Below, in pieces: positions 17,579-25,873 of a stretch of 26,847 nt of DNA. This stretch comes from DASUSF01 sp036375275 (GTDB lineage: Bacteria > Pseudomonadota > Alphaproteobacteria > Geminicoccales > Geminicoccaceae), in contig DASUSF010000313.1 in NCBI GenBank assembly GCA_036375275.1, positions 1 through 26,847 on the forward strand, written 5' to 3'. Below the pieces are notes generated by a model, which saw only the letters and a list, made by a program, of their open reading frames with translations, was not told the DNA's origin and made no database searches. Within the stretch, counting starts at the first letter, position 1. Each line of letters begins with the position of its first letter. The position numbers and the translations under genes were made by a program.

Positions 17579-19006
17579 GTGCTCATCCCCGTGATCCTCG
17601 CCGGTGGCTCCGGCACCAGGTTGTGGCCACTGAGCCGCGCCGCCCGGCCCAAGCAGCTGGTCGCGGTGGTCGGCGACGAGACGCTCCTCCAGCAGACGGC
17701 GCGCCGGCTGCTGGCGGCGGCGCCCGCGAGCCGGATCGTCGTCGTCGGGGCGCGCGAGCACGATCCGGAGGTCCGTCGCCAGCTTCGGGCGCTCGATCCG
17801 GCGCTCGGCAGCCATCGCCTGCTCGAGCCGGCCGGCCGCAACACGGCGGCGGCGATCGCGCTCGCCGCGCTCTACGCGCTCGATCGCTTCGGCTCTGGCA
17901 GCGTGCTCCTGGTCTGTCCGTCCGACCACCTGATGACCCGGCCGGAGAGGTTCCTCGCGGCCGTCGTCCGGGCCGGGTCGCTCGCGGCTTCCGGCGACCT
18001 CGTGACCTTCGGGATCACCCCGAGCCGGCCCGAGACCGGCTACGGCTACATCCAGAGCGGCGGTGCGCGCGCGGACGCGGACGGCGCGCTCGAGGTGATC
18101 CGCTTCGTCGAGAAGCCGAGCCTCCGGGTCGCCGAGGAGATGCTCCGGGCGGGCGGCCACTTCTGGAACAGCGGGATCTTCCTGTTCCGGGCGAGCCGCA
18201 TCCTCGACGAGCTTAGGCGCCACGCGCCAGAGATCCTGGAGCGCGTCCAGGCCGCCTACGAGGCGCGGACGGACGAGCCGGACGGCGCGCTCTCGGTCCC
18301 GGAGGAACGGTGGGGGGCGATCCCGGCGCAGCCCATCGACACGGCCGTGATGGAGCGCGCCGACCGGCTATCGGTGGTGCCGTGCGACCCCGGATGGTCC
18401 GACCTCGGCTCCTGGCAGGCGATCTGGGAGCACACCGGACAGGACGAAGCGGGCAACGCGAGCCGCGGCGACGTGCTGCTCGAGAACAGCGCCGGCTGCC
18501 TGGTCCGGGCCGAAGGTGGCCGCCTGGTCGCGCTCGCCGGGGTGCGGGATCTCGCCGTCATCGACACGCCGGATGCGCTGCTGGTCGCGGGACGCGGCGA
18601 GTCCGACGGCGTGCGCACCCTGGTCGCGGCCCTGGTCGCCGCGCAGCGGATGGAGGCGCAGATGGGACGAGGCGAGGACCGGCCCTGGGGGCGGTTCGAC
18701 GTGCTGCACGAGGGCCCGGGCTTCAAGGTCAAGGAGATCCGGGTCGACCCCGGCGGCAAGCTCAGCCTGCAGAGCCATCGCCACCGGGCGGAGCACTGGG
18801 TGGTGGTCAGCGGCAAGGCGCGGGTCACGGTGGACGAGACGGTGCTCGATCTCGAGCCGGATCAGAGCGTCCACATCCCCCTCGGCGCCAGGCACCGGAT
18901 GGAAAACCCGTTCGACGAGCCGATGCACCTGATCGAGGTCCAGTGCGGCAGCTACCTCGGCGAGGACGACATCGTCCGCTACGAGGACGTCTACGGCCGG
19001 ACCTGA
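17579..19006 (+). CDS. algA: Mannose-1-phosphate guanylyltransferase / mannose-6-phosphate isomerase
   Basis: This bifunctional 475-residue enzyme of the AlgA/ManC/XanB type makes GDP-mannose, the sugar donor for alginate and other mannose polymers. The N-terminal nucleotidyltransferase domain has LAGGSGTRLWPLSR (7-20), CPSDHLM (113-119), FVEKP (176-180) and WNSGIFLF (196-203). The C-terminal cupin isomerase domain has the zinc motif QSHRHRAEHW (398-407), with Glu405 and a further His in PLGARHRMENP. The start is a GTG at 17579, which gives MLIPVILAGG, the normal N-terminus; a GAGAAG lies about 11 nt upstream. It is 74 nt downstream of alg44 on the same strand and probably in the same transcript. 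GDP-mannose dehydrogenase (algD) is not in the window. Confidence 0.95.
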   Translation: MLIPVILAGGSGTRLWPLSRAARPKQLVAVVGDETLLQQTARRLLAAAPASRIVVVGAREHDPEVRRQLRALDPALGSHRLLEPAGRNTAAAIALAALYALDRFGSGSVLLVCPSDHLMTRPERFLAAVVRAGSLAASGDLVTFGITPSRPETGYGYIQSGGARADADGALEVIRFVEKPSLRVAEEMLRAGGHFWNSGIFLFRASRILDELRRHAPEILERVQAAYEARTDEPDGALSVPEERWGAIPAQPIDTAVMERADRLSVVPCDPGWSDLGSWQAIWEHTGQDEAGNASRGDVLLENSAGCLVRAEGGRLVALAGVRDLAVIDTPDALLVAGRGESDGVRTLVAALVAAQRMEAQMGRGEDRPWGRFDVLHEGPGFKVKEIRVDPGGKLSLQSHRHRAEHWVVVSGKARVTVDETVLDLEPDQSVHIPLGARHRMENPFDEPMHLIEVQCGSYLGEDDIVRYEDVYGRT

Positions 19007-19031
19007 AGCGACGAGGGCACCAGCGGACAGG

Positions 19032-19053
19032 GGGAAGCCCCGCCCCGCTTCCC
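19032..19053 (+). terminator. Possible hairpin terminator after algA
   Basis: GGGAAGC (19032-19038) and GCTTCCC (19047-19053) form a 7-bp perfect stem with an 8-nt C-rich loop, 25 nt after the algA stop. There is no T-run. If active it would separate the alg module from the lacI-type gene. Confidence 0.4.
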
Positions 19054-19091
19054 TGCGACGGCCTTGGGACAGCCGGCGGGCAACGCTTGCC

Positions 19092-19105
19092 TGTGATCGC
19101 TAACA
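19092..19105 (+). promoter_or_regulatory. Predicted LacI-family operator
   Basis: TGTGATCGCTAACA fits the pattern TGTnAnCGnTnACA typical of LacI/GntR-like regulators with a central CG; 5 of 7 symmetric base pairs match. It ends one base before the -35 hexamer of the predicted promoter and 36 nt before the start codon of a LacI-family gene, suggesting autoregulation. Confidence 0.55.
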
Positions 19106-19134
19106 TTGGCAGGCCCGGACCGCCCCGGTACACT
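19106..19134 (+). promoter_or_regulatory. Predicted promoter giving a leaderless lacI-type transcript
   Basis: TTGGCA (19106-19111) and TACACT (19129-19134) are separated by exactly 17 nt. A start point 7 nt after the -10 would be at about 19141, while the ATG is at 19142. No Shine-Dalgarno is present, so the mRNA would be leaderless. Confidence 0.5.
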
Positions 19135-19141
19135 TGTCCGC

Positions 19142-20173
19142 ATGGATCAGACCGAGGCCGAGCGATCCTCTGACGGCGCGCGCATCACCATGCAGGACGT
19201 GGCGCGGCGCGCCGGCGTCTCGACCATGACCGTCTCGCGCGCGCTGGCCGCGCCGGACAAGGTCGCGGAAGCGACCCGCGAGCGGGTCCGGACGGCCATC
19301 CGCGACCTCGGCTACGTGCCCGATCTGGTCGCCGGCAGCCTGTCGTCGGGCCGCAGCAGAATCGTCGCCGCCCTGGTCTCGACCCTCGCGAACTCGGTCT
19401 TCGCCGAGACCGTGGACGGCCTGACCGCGGGGCTCCGGGCGCACGGCTACCAGCTTCTCCTGGGCAGCACCGACTACTCCGCCGAGGCCGAGGAGGCGCT
19501 GGTCCGGGCCGTGCTCGGGCGACGCCCGGACGGCCTGGTCATCGCCGCCGGCGAGCACACCGCGGCGACCCGCCTCGCGCTCGAGCGGGCGCGGATTCCG
19601 ATCGTCGAGACCTGGGACCTTCCGGACCGGCCGCTCGGCCTCGCGGTCGGGTTCTCCAACGTCGATGCGGGGCGCGCGATGACCGAGGCGCTGGCCGGCT
19701 GGGGCTACCGGGCGATCGCCTTCGCGGGTGGCGACCCGGCCGATTCCTTGCGCGGCCGCCTTCGGCGCGACGGCTACCTCGCCGCACTCCGGCGGCTCGG
19801 CCGCACGCCGATCGAGATCGCGGCGGGTCCGGGACGGAAGGCGATGGCGGCGGGGGCCGCCGCCGTCCGGACGCTCTGCGACCGCGACGCCCGCGCCGAC
19901 GCCCTGTTCTGCGTCAGCGATCCGGTGGCGGCGGGCGCGATGATGGAATGCCGCCGGCGAAGCATCGCCGTCCCGGACGAGCTCGCGATCGTCGGCTTCG
20001 GCGACTTCGACATCGCCGGCGGGGACGCCCTCGAGCTGACCACGGTCAGGGTCCCGAAGTACGAGATCGGGGCACGCTCGGCCGCGATCCTGATCGAGGC
20101 GCTGGCCGGACAGCCGGTGGGCGCGCCGGTCGTCGACCTCGGCTTCGAGATCGTCCGTCGGCGGAGCGCCTGA
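19142..20173 (+). CDS. LacI-family transcriptional regulator
   Basis: This 343-residue regulator has an N-terminal LacI helix-turn-helix (MQDVARRAGVSTMTVSRAL, about 17-35) and the hinge region LGYVPDLVAGSL. A type I periplasmic-binding-protein-like effector domain follows, with segments ALVSTLANSVFAETVDGL, the GFSNVDAGRAM effector region, and VIGFGDFDIAG-like motifs near the C-terminus (IVGFGDFDIAG). The sequence is closest in feel to the gluconate-type (GntR/IdnR) branch, so a sugar acid or similar ligand is possible, but this is not decided. The start at 19142 gives a 16-residue arm before the HTH. It follows algA by 135 nt with its own operator and promoter. A link to alg gene control is only a hypothesis, since no second operator was found before alg8. 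Confidence 0.93.
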   Translation: MDQTEAERSSDGARITMQDVARRAGVSTMTVSRALAAPDKVAEATRERVRTAIRDLGYVPDLVAGSLSSGRSRIVAALVSTLANSVFAETVDGLTAGLRAHGYQLLLGSTDYSAEAEEALVRAVLGRRPDGLVIAAGEHTAATRLALERARIPIVETWDLPDRPLGLAVGFSNVDAGRAMTEALAGWGYRAIAFAGGDPADSLRGRLRRDGYLAALRRLGRTPIEIAAGPGRKAMAAGAAAVRTLCDRDARADALFCVSDPVAAGAMMECRRRSIAVPDELAIVGFGDFDIAGGDALELTTVRVPKYEIGARSAAILIEALAGQPVGAPVVDLGFEIVRRRSA

Positions 20174-20220
20174 GGCGGGCGCGGGACCGCCGCCCCGCAG
20201 CGTCCCGGGTTATGGATCCG

Positions 20221-20242
20221 GCCCCCGCGAGCGGCTCGGGGC
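20221..20242 (-). terminator. Imperfect hairpin between lacI-type gene and phaC
   Basis: GCCCC...GAG and CTC GGGGC (20221-20242) can pair with a small bulge and a CGG loop. It sits 3 nt after the phaC stop on the minus strand and within the 71-nt convergent gap. No T-run is present. Confidence 0.25.
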
Positions 20243-20244
20243 GC

Positions 20245-22032
20245 TCAGACCGCGCGACGCTTGACGTAGCTCCCAGGCGCGTCCTCGATCACCTCGAGCC
20301 TGCCGTCGCCCGGGTGCCGCGCCTTGACCTTCCTGCCGGACTTCTCCGCGTTCCAGTCCCTCCAGTGCGGCCACCACGAGCCCGGCTGCTTCTCGGCTCC
20401 GGCGAGCCATGCGTCGGGGTCGGGCGGCAGCTTGCTGCCGGTCCAGTAGCCGTACTTCTCGACCGTCGGCGGGTTGATCACACCCGCGATGTGGCCGGAG
20501 CCGGCGAGCACGAAGGTGGTGTCGCCGCGGTAGATCTGGGTCGCGGCGTAGGTCGAGGTCCAGGGCGCGATGTGGTCCTCCCGGGTCGACAGCAGGTAGA
20601 CCGGGACATCCACCGCCCGCAGATCGATCGGCACTCCGCCGAGCGTGATCCCGCCCGGCTCGATCAGCTTGTTCTCCTGATAGAACTTGCGCAGGTAGAA
20701 GCTGTGCATGGCGTAGGGCATGCGCGTGCTGTCGGAGTTCCAGTACAGGAGATCGAACGGGAACGGCTCCTTGCCGAGCAGATAGTTGTTGATCACGAAC
20801 GACCAGATCAGGTCGTTGGCGCGCAGCATGTTGAACGTGGTCGCCATGGCCCGGCCGTCGAGGTAGCCCTTCTCGGCCATCATGTCGTCCATGGACTGGA
20901 GCTGCTCCTCGTCGATGAACACGCCGAGCTCGCCCGGGTCCTCGAAGTCGACCAGGCTCGCGAAGAAGGTCGCGGCCTTGACCCGGCGGTCGCCCTTGGC
21001 CGCCATCCAGGCGAGCGTGCAGGCGAGCAGGGTGCCGCCGAGGCAGTAGCCGATCGCATTCAGGTCCTTCTGCCCGGTCGCGTCCAGAACCGCCTGGATC
21101 GCGGCGAGCGTGCCCTCGCTCAGGTAGTCGTCGAACGACTTGTCCGCGAACCCCTCGTCCGGGTTGACCCACGAGATCACGAAGACCGTGAAGCCCTCGT
21201 CCACCGCCCACTTGACGAAGCTATTCTTGGGCTGCAGGTCGAGGATGTAGTACTTGTTGATCCAGGGCGGCACGATGAGCAGCGGCCGCTCGTAGACCTG
21301 CGCCGTGGTCGGCTGATACTGGATGAGCTGGATCAGGTCGTTCTGGAAGACCACCTTGCCCGGGGTCAGCCCGAGGTTGCGACCGAGCTCGAAGGCCTCG
21401 GTGTCGGTCATCTTGATGGCGAGCTTGCCGCGCCCCTTCTCGAGATCCTCGAGCAGGTGGCGGAGCCCCTTGAGCAGGTTCTCGCCGTGGCTGTCGAGCG
21501 TGGTGCGCAGCACCTCGGGGTTGGTCGCGACGAAGTTGCTCGGCGCCATCGCGTCGACGAACTGCCGGGTGTAGAAGTCGACCTTGGCGCGCGTCTTGTC
21601 GTCGAAGCCGTCGACCTCGTTGACCGTGTCGACCAGCCAGCGCGAGGTCAGGAGGTAGGACTGCTTGATGAAGTCGAAGAGCGCGTTCTCCTCCCACGCC
21701 GGGTCGCGGAAGCGGCGGTCGCCGCGCTCCGGCTCGGCCACCGGATCGGGATTGCAGCCGAGCATCCGCTGGGTGGTGTGCTGCCACAGCCGGAGATAAT
21801 CCTGCCAGAGCGAGACCTGCGCCTGGACCAGGGTCTGCGGGTCGGTCATCAGCCGCGTGGTGAGCTCGAGGAAGGTCCGGTGCAGCTTGAGCGGATCCGG
21901 ATCGTGCCCGTTCACCCGTCCGCCCCGCTGCGCGCAGTCGCGCAGCAGCTTCTGGCTGCTCTCGGCGATCGCCGCCATGGTCTCCGCGAGCTCGCTGACC
22001 TGAACCTGCCGGCTTTCCTGTTGCTCGGCCAT
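20245..22032 (-). CDS. phaC: Class I poly(3-hydroxyalkanoate) synthase
   Basis: This enzyme polymerises (R)-3-hydroxyacyl-CoA into PHA on the surface of storage granules. The 595-residue length is typical of class I synthases. The catalytic triad is visible: Cys330 in the lipase-like box GYCLGG, Asp486 in STREDHIAPW, and His514 in GSGHIAG. Other family hallmarks are PPWINKYYILDL (about 255-266), VISWVNPD (285-292) and the C-terminal PGSWWPHWRDW. The ATG at 22032 has AGAGGA about 8 nt upstream. It is convergent to the lacI-type gene and divergent from the lipoprotein gene. No phaA, phaB, phasin or phaR gene is adjacent, so the rest of the pathway is elsewhere. Confidence 0.97.
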   Translation of the reverse strand: MAEQQESRQVQVSELAETMAAIAESSQKLLRDCAQRGGRVNGHDPDPLKLHRTFLELTTRLMTDPQTLVQAQVSLWQDYLRLWQHTTQRMLGCNPDPVAEPERGDRRFRDPAWEENALFDFIKQSYLLTSRWLVDTVNEVDGFDDKTRAKVDFYTRQFVDAMAPSNFVATNPEVLRTTLDSHGENLLKGLRHLLEDLEKGRGKLAIKMTDTEAFELGRNLGLTPGKVVFQNDLIQLIQYQPTTAQVYERPLLIVPPWINKYYILDLQPKNSFVKWAVDEGFTVFVISWVNPDEGFADKSFDDYLSEGTLAAIQAVLDATGQKDLNAIGYCLGGTLLACTLAWMAAKGDRRVKAATFFASLVDFEDPGELGVFIDEEQLQSMDDMMAEKGYLDGRAMATTFNMLRANDLIWSFVINNYLLGKEPFPFDLLYWNSDSTRMPYAMHSFYLRKFYQENKLIEPGGITLGGVPIDLRAVDVPVYLLSTREDHIAPWTSTYAATQIYRGDTTFVLAGSGHIAGVINPPTVEKYGYWTGSKLPPDPDAWLAGAEKQPGSWWPHWRDWNAEKSGRKVKARHPGDGRLEVIEDAPGSYVKRRAV

Positions 22033-22169
22033 CGGGCGTTCCTCTATCTTGTGATCAGGGCGCCGGAGCGGGCTCCGCGTCCGCCGGAATACCTGGTCCC
22101 GACAGGCGGAAGCGCGTGAGCCGATTGTCCGGCATTCTTGGTAAACCTGCGGTTAACTCCCGCGTCTCC

Positions 22170-23198
22170 ATGCAACCTGCACGTGGCCGAACTTGTAGAC
22201 GATCGCCCGCCTCCGGCCAAGCGCCTTTGCTGCGGCGCACCAAGGCGTTGCCCGTCGCGCTCGCGCTGACCGCCGCGCTCCCCGCCTGCTCGACCGCCGA
22301 CCGGTGGATGTTCGGCCCGGAGCCGGATCCTGCGACCCGGCCGGTCGTGGTGACGCCTCTGCCCGACGACGAACCCTATCCCTCCGTCGCGACCGTGCCG
22401 CCGAAGCCCCAGCTCAGCTACACCGTGGAGCAGAAGCGGGCGATCGTCGACGCGCTGGTCGCGGATCAGAAGAACGCCCGCTACACCAGTGAAATGGTTC
22501 GATATCGGAGCGGCGTCAACGCCACGCCGCCGGAGCTGCCGGAGGGCATGGCCGCGCTGCGCGGCGAGGACGTGATCGGCGCCGAAGCGCCGGTCGGGCC
22601 GGCGCTCCCGGGTCCCGTGGCGTATGACCTGGAGGATGGTGCGTCGTCGGACGACGGTGGGCGCACGCTGGAGCCCGAGGCGGCGCAGCTCGACGACGGC
22701 AGCCTCGACGACTTCGTGCGCGGCCTGGTGGACGAGACCGACGCCGAGCCGGACCTCGGCACCGATACCGCGCTCCTCGACCGCCGCAACCAGGACGCGG
22801 CACCGATCCCCGGCCGCAAGGGCAAGGAGAGCGCCTTCGCGGAGCTGTTCGTCTGGATCGGGCAGCAGCTCGGCGGTGCCGGCGAGACAGATCCCGCGAC
22901 GCAGGGGGAGACGGCCGCCGACGCGGCGGCGCCGGTCGGGGGAGCTGTCGAGGCCACGGGCGAGGCAACTGGCGAGGGCGACGACCCGGCCGGCGCTGAA
23001 CCGGTGGCGCCGGCGCCCGCGCCAGCGGAGCCCGAGCGGACGGCCGAGCCGCCGCCCGACGGCCTGCCCCGGCTGAAGCCGGACGAGGGGGCGGATCCAC
23101 CGGCGCCGGCGCCGGCCAAGCCCGAGGACGAGGCGGAAGACCCGGAGGAGGACCAGGCCCGGAGTGCGCGCCCCGCCGGCACGCCACCGCCGGCGTGA
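22170..23198 (+). CDS. Predicted disordered, Pro/Glu-rich lipoprotein of unknown function
   Basis: I do not recognise this family. With the ATG at 22170 it has 342 residues. A basic stretch (LLRRTK) and a hydrophobic run VALALTAALPAC form a plausible lipoprotein signal with Cys about residue 40. A short region SYTVEQKRAIVDALVADQKNARYTSEMVRYRSG looks folded and is the part most likely conserved. The rest is acidic and low in complexity, with many PAPAPA and EDEAEDPEE-like stretches, suggesting a long periplasmic disordered tail. The start is uncertain: a GTG at 22116 would add 18 residues, and a TTG at 22227 would give a more normal signal-peptide length. No choice has a strong ribosome site. 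It is divergent from phaC and upstream of the aminotransferase operon. Confidence 0.7.
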   Translation: MQPARGRTCRRSPASGQAPLLRRTKALPVALALTAALPACSTADRWMFGPEPDPATRPVVVTPLPDDEPYPSVATVPPKPQLSYTVEQKRAIVDALVADQKNARYTSEMVRYRSGVNATPPELPEGMAALRGEDVIGAEAPVGPALPGPVAYDLEDGASSDDGGRTLEPEAAQLDDGSLDDFVRGLVDETDAEPDLGTDTALLDRRNQDAAPIPGRKGKESAFAELFVWIGQQLGGAGETDPATQGETAADAAAPVGGAVEATGEATGEGDDPAGAEPVAPAPAPAEPERTAEPPPDGLPRLKPDEGADPPAPAPAKPEDEAEDPEEDQARSARPAGTPPPA

Positions 23199-23312
23199 TC
23201 CACCTTCCCCTGCCGCCGAATGTGCGGTATCCGGCCGCCGCGAGGGGATGAGACTGCGGCGCGGCGCCGTCGGTCTTCCCGGTCCGGGCTCTGGAGCCGA
23301 CGGAGGGCGCCG

Positions 23313-24524
<1,212 letters not shown>

Positions 24525-24527
24525 AGC

Positions 24528-25820
24528 ATGAGCGCCCCCCTCCGCCTCGGCGTCGCGGGCCTCGGCACGGTCGGCGCTGCGCTGGTCCGCCTGCTCGACG
24601 AGAACGGGCCGGTGCTCGCCGCGCGGGCCGGCCGCCCGCTCCAGGTCGTGGCGGTCAGTGCCCGGGAGCGCGGCCGGGAGCGCGGCATCGACCTCGGCCG
24701 CTACCGCTGGCACGACCGGCCGCTCGCGCTCGCCGCCGATCCAGAGGTCGATGCGGTGGTCGAGCTGATCGGCGGCGCCGACGGCATCGCGCTCGACCTG
24801 ACGCGCGCGGCGCTCGAGTCCGGACGGTCCGTGGTCACGGCGAACAAGGCGCTGCTCGCGCACCACGGCGCCGCGCTCGCCCGGCTCGCCGAGGCGCACG
24901 GCGCGACCATCGGCTTCGAGGCCGCGGTCGCGGGCGGCATCCCGATCGTCAAGGCGCTTCGGGAGGGGCTCGCCGGCAACCGGGTCAGCCGGCTGTTCGG
25001 CATCCTGAACGGCACCTGCAACTACATCCTGACCACGATGCGCGAGACCGGCCGGAGCTTCGAGGCGGTGCTCGCCGAAGCGCAGGCGCTGGGCTACGCC
25101 GAGGCCGACCCGACCTTCGACATCGACGGCATCGACGCGGCGCACAAGCTTTCGCTGCTCGCGTCCCTCGCCTTCGGCTGCCCACCCGACCTCGCTGGCG
25201 TCGAGACCGAGGGCATCCGCCACGTCTCGGCGCTCGACATCGCGTTCGCGAGCGAGATGGGATACCGGATCAAGCTGCTCGGCGTGGCGCGCCTGACCGA
25301 GCACGGCCTCGAGCAGCGGGTGCAGCCGAGCATGGTCCGGATCGGCACCCCGATCAGCCAGGTCGAGGGCGTGTTCAACGCGGTGAGCGTCGAGGGCGAT
25401 CAGGTCGGGGCGACCCTGTTCGCGGGGCGCGGCGCCGGCGGCGGCCCGACCGCCTCGGCGGTGGCCGCGGACCTCGCCGACCTCGCGCGGGGCGACCGGC
25501 ACCCGGTGTTCACGGTGCCGGCGGCGGAGCTCATGCCGTTCCCGCGCTCGCCGATGGCCCAGCACGTCGGCGCCTATTACTTCCGGCTGATGGTGGTCGA
25601 CCGGCCCGGCGTGCTCGCCGATGTGGCGGCGTGCCTCCGCGATCACGACGTCTCGATCGAGGCGCTGATCCAGCGGGCGCGCAACCCGGGCGAGCTGGTG
25701 CCGATCGTGCTGACCACGCACGAGACGATCGAGGCCAGGATGGTCGGCGCGCTGACCAGCATCGGCGACCTCGATGCCGTGCTCGAGCCGCCGCGCATGA
25801 TCAGGATCGAGAGCCTTTGA
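24528..25820 (+). CDS. hom: Homoserine dehydrogenase
   Basis: This enzyme reduces aspartate-4-semialdehyde to homoserine with NAD(P)H, committing carbon to threonine and methionine. The 430-residue monofunctional protein has the N-terminal Rossmann motif GLGTVGAALVRLL. The conserved core AAVAGGIPIVKALREGL and ILNGTCNYILT follows, then YAEADPTFDIDGIDAAHKL. A C-terminal ACT domain (about 350-430, starting YYFRLMVVDRPGVLADVA) is the usual threonine-feedback site. There is no aspartokinase fusion. It begins 3 nt after the aminotransferase stop, with the ribosome site GAGGTGG inside the end of that gene. Confidence 0.97.
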   Translation: MSAPLRLGVAGLGTVGAALVRLLDENGPVLAARAGRPLQVVAVSARERGRERGIDLGRYRWHDRPLALAADPEVDAVVELIGGADGIALDLTRAALESGRSVVTANKALLAHHGAALARLAEAHGATIGFEAAVAGGIPIVKALREGLAGNRVSRLFGILNGTCNYILTTMRETGRSFEAVLAEAQALGYAEADPTFDIDGIDAAHKLSLLASLAFGCPPDLAGVETEGIRHVSALDIAFASEMGYRIKLLGVARLTEHGLEQRVQPSMVRIGTPISQVEGVFNAVSVEGDQVGATLFAGRGAGGGPTASAVAADLADLARGDRHPVFTVPAAELMPFPRSPMAQHVGAYYFRLMVVDRPGVLADVAACLRDHDVSIEALIQRARNPGELVPIVLTTHETIEARMVGALTSIGDLDAVLEPPRMIRIESL

Positions 25821-25840
25821 GCCGGAGCCGACGCTCCGGC
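25821..25840 (+). terminator. Perfect hairpin between hom and glpX
   Basis: GCCGGAGC (25821-25828), loop CGAC and GCTCCGGC (25833-25840) form an 8-bp perfect stem directly after the hom stop codon. No T-run follows. It is a candidate partial terminator or an mRNA-stabilising stem that would set the ratio of hom to glpX transcripts. Confidence 0.4.
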
Positions 25841-25873
25841 GCCGCGCCAGCGGGGACCGTGGAGGAGCCAGGG

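Noticed and set aside
22997..23120. Repeated GGCGCCGGCGCC-like DNA in the lipoprotein gene
   Set aside because: It is explained by Pro-Ala codon runs in a disordered protein and is not a structured repeat array.
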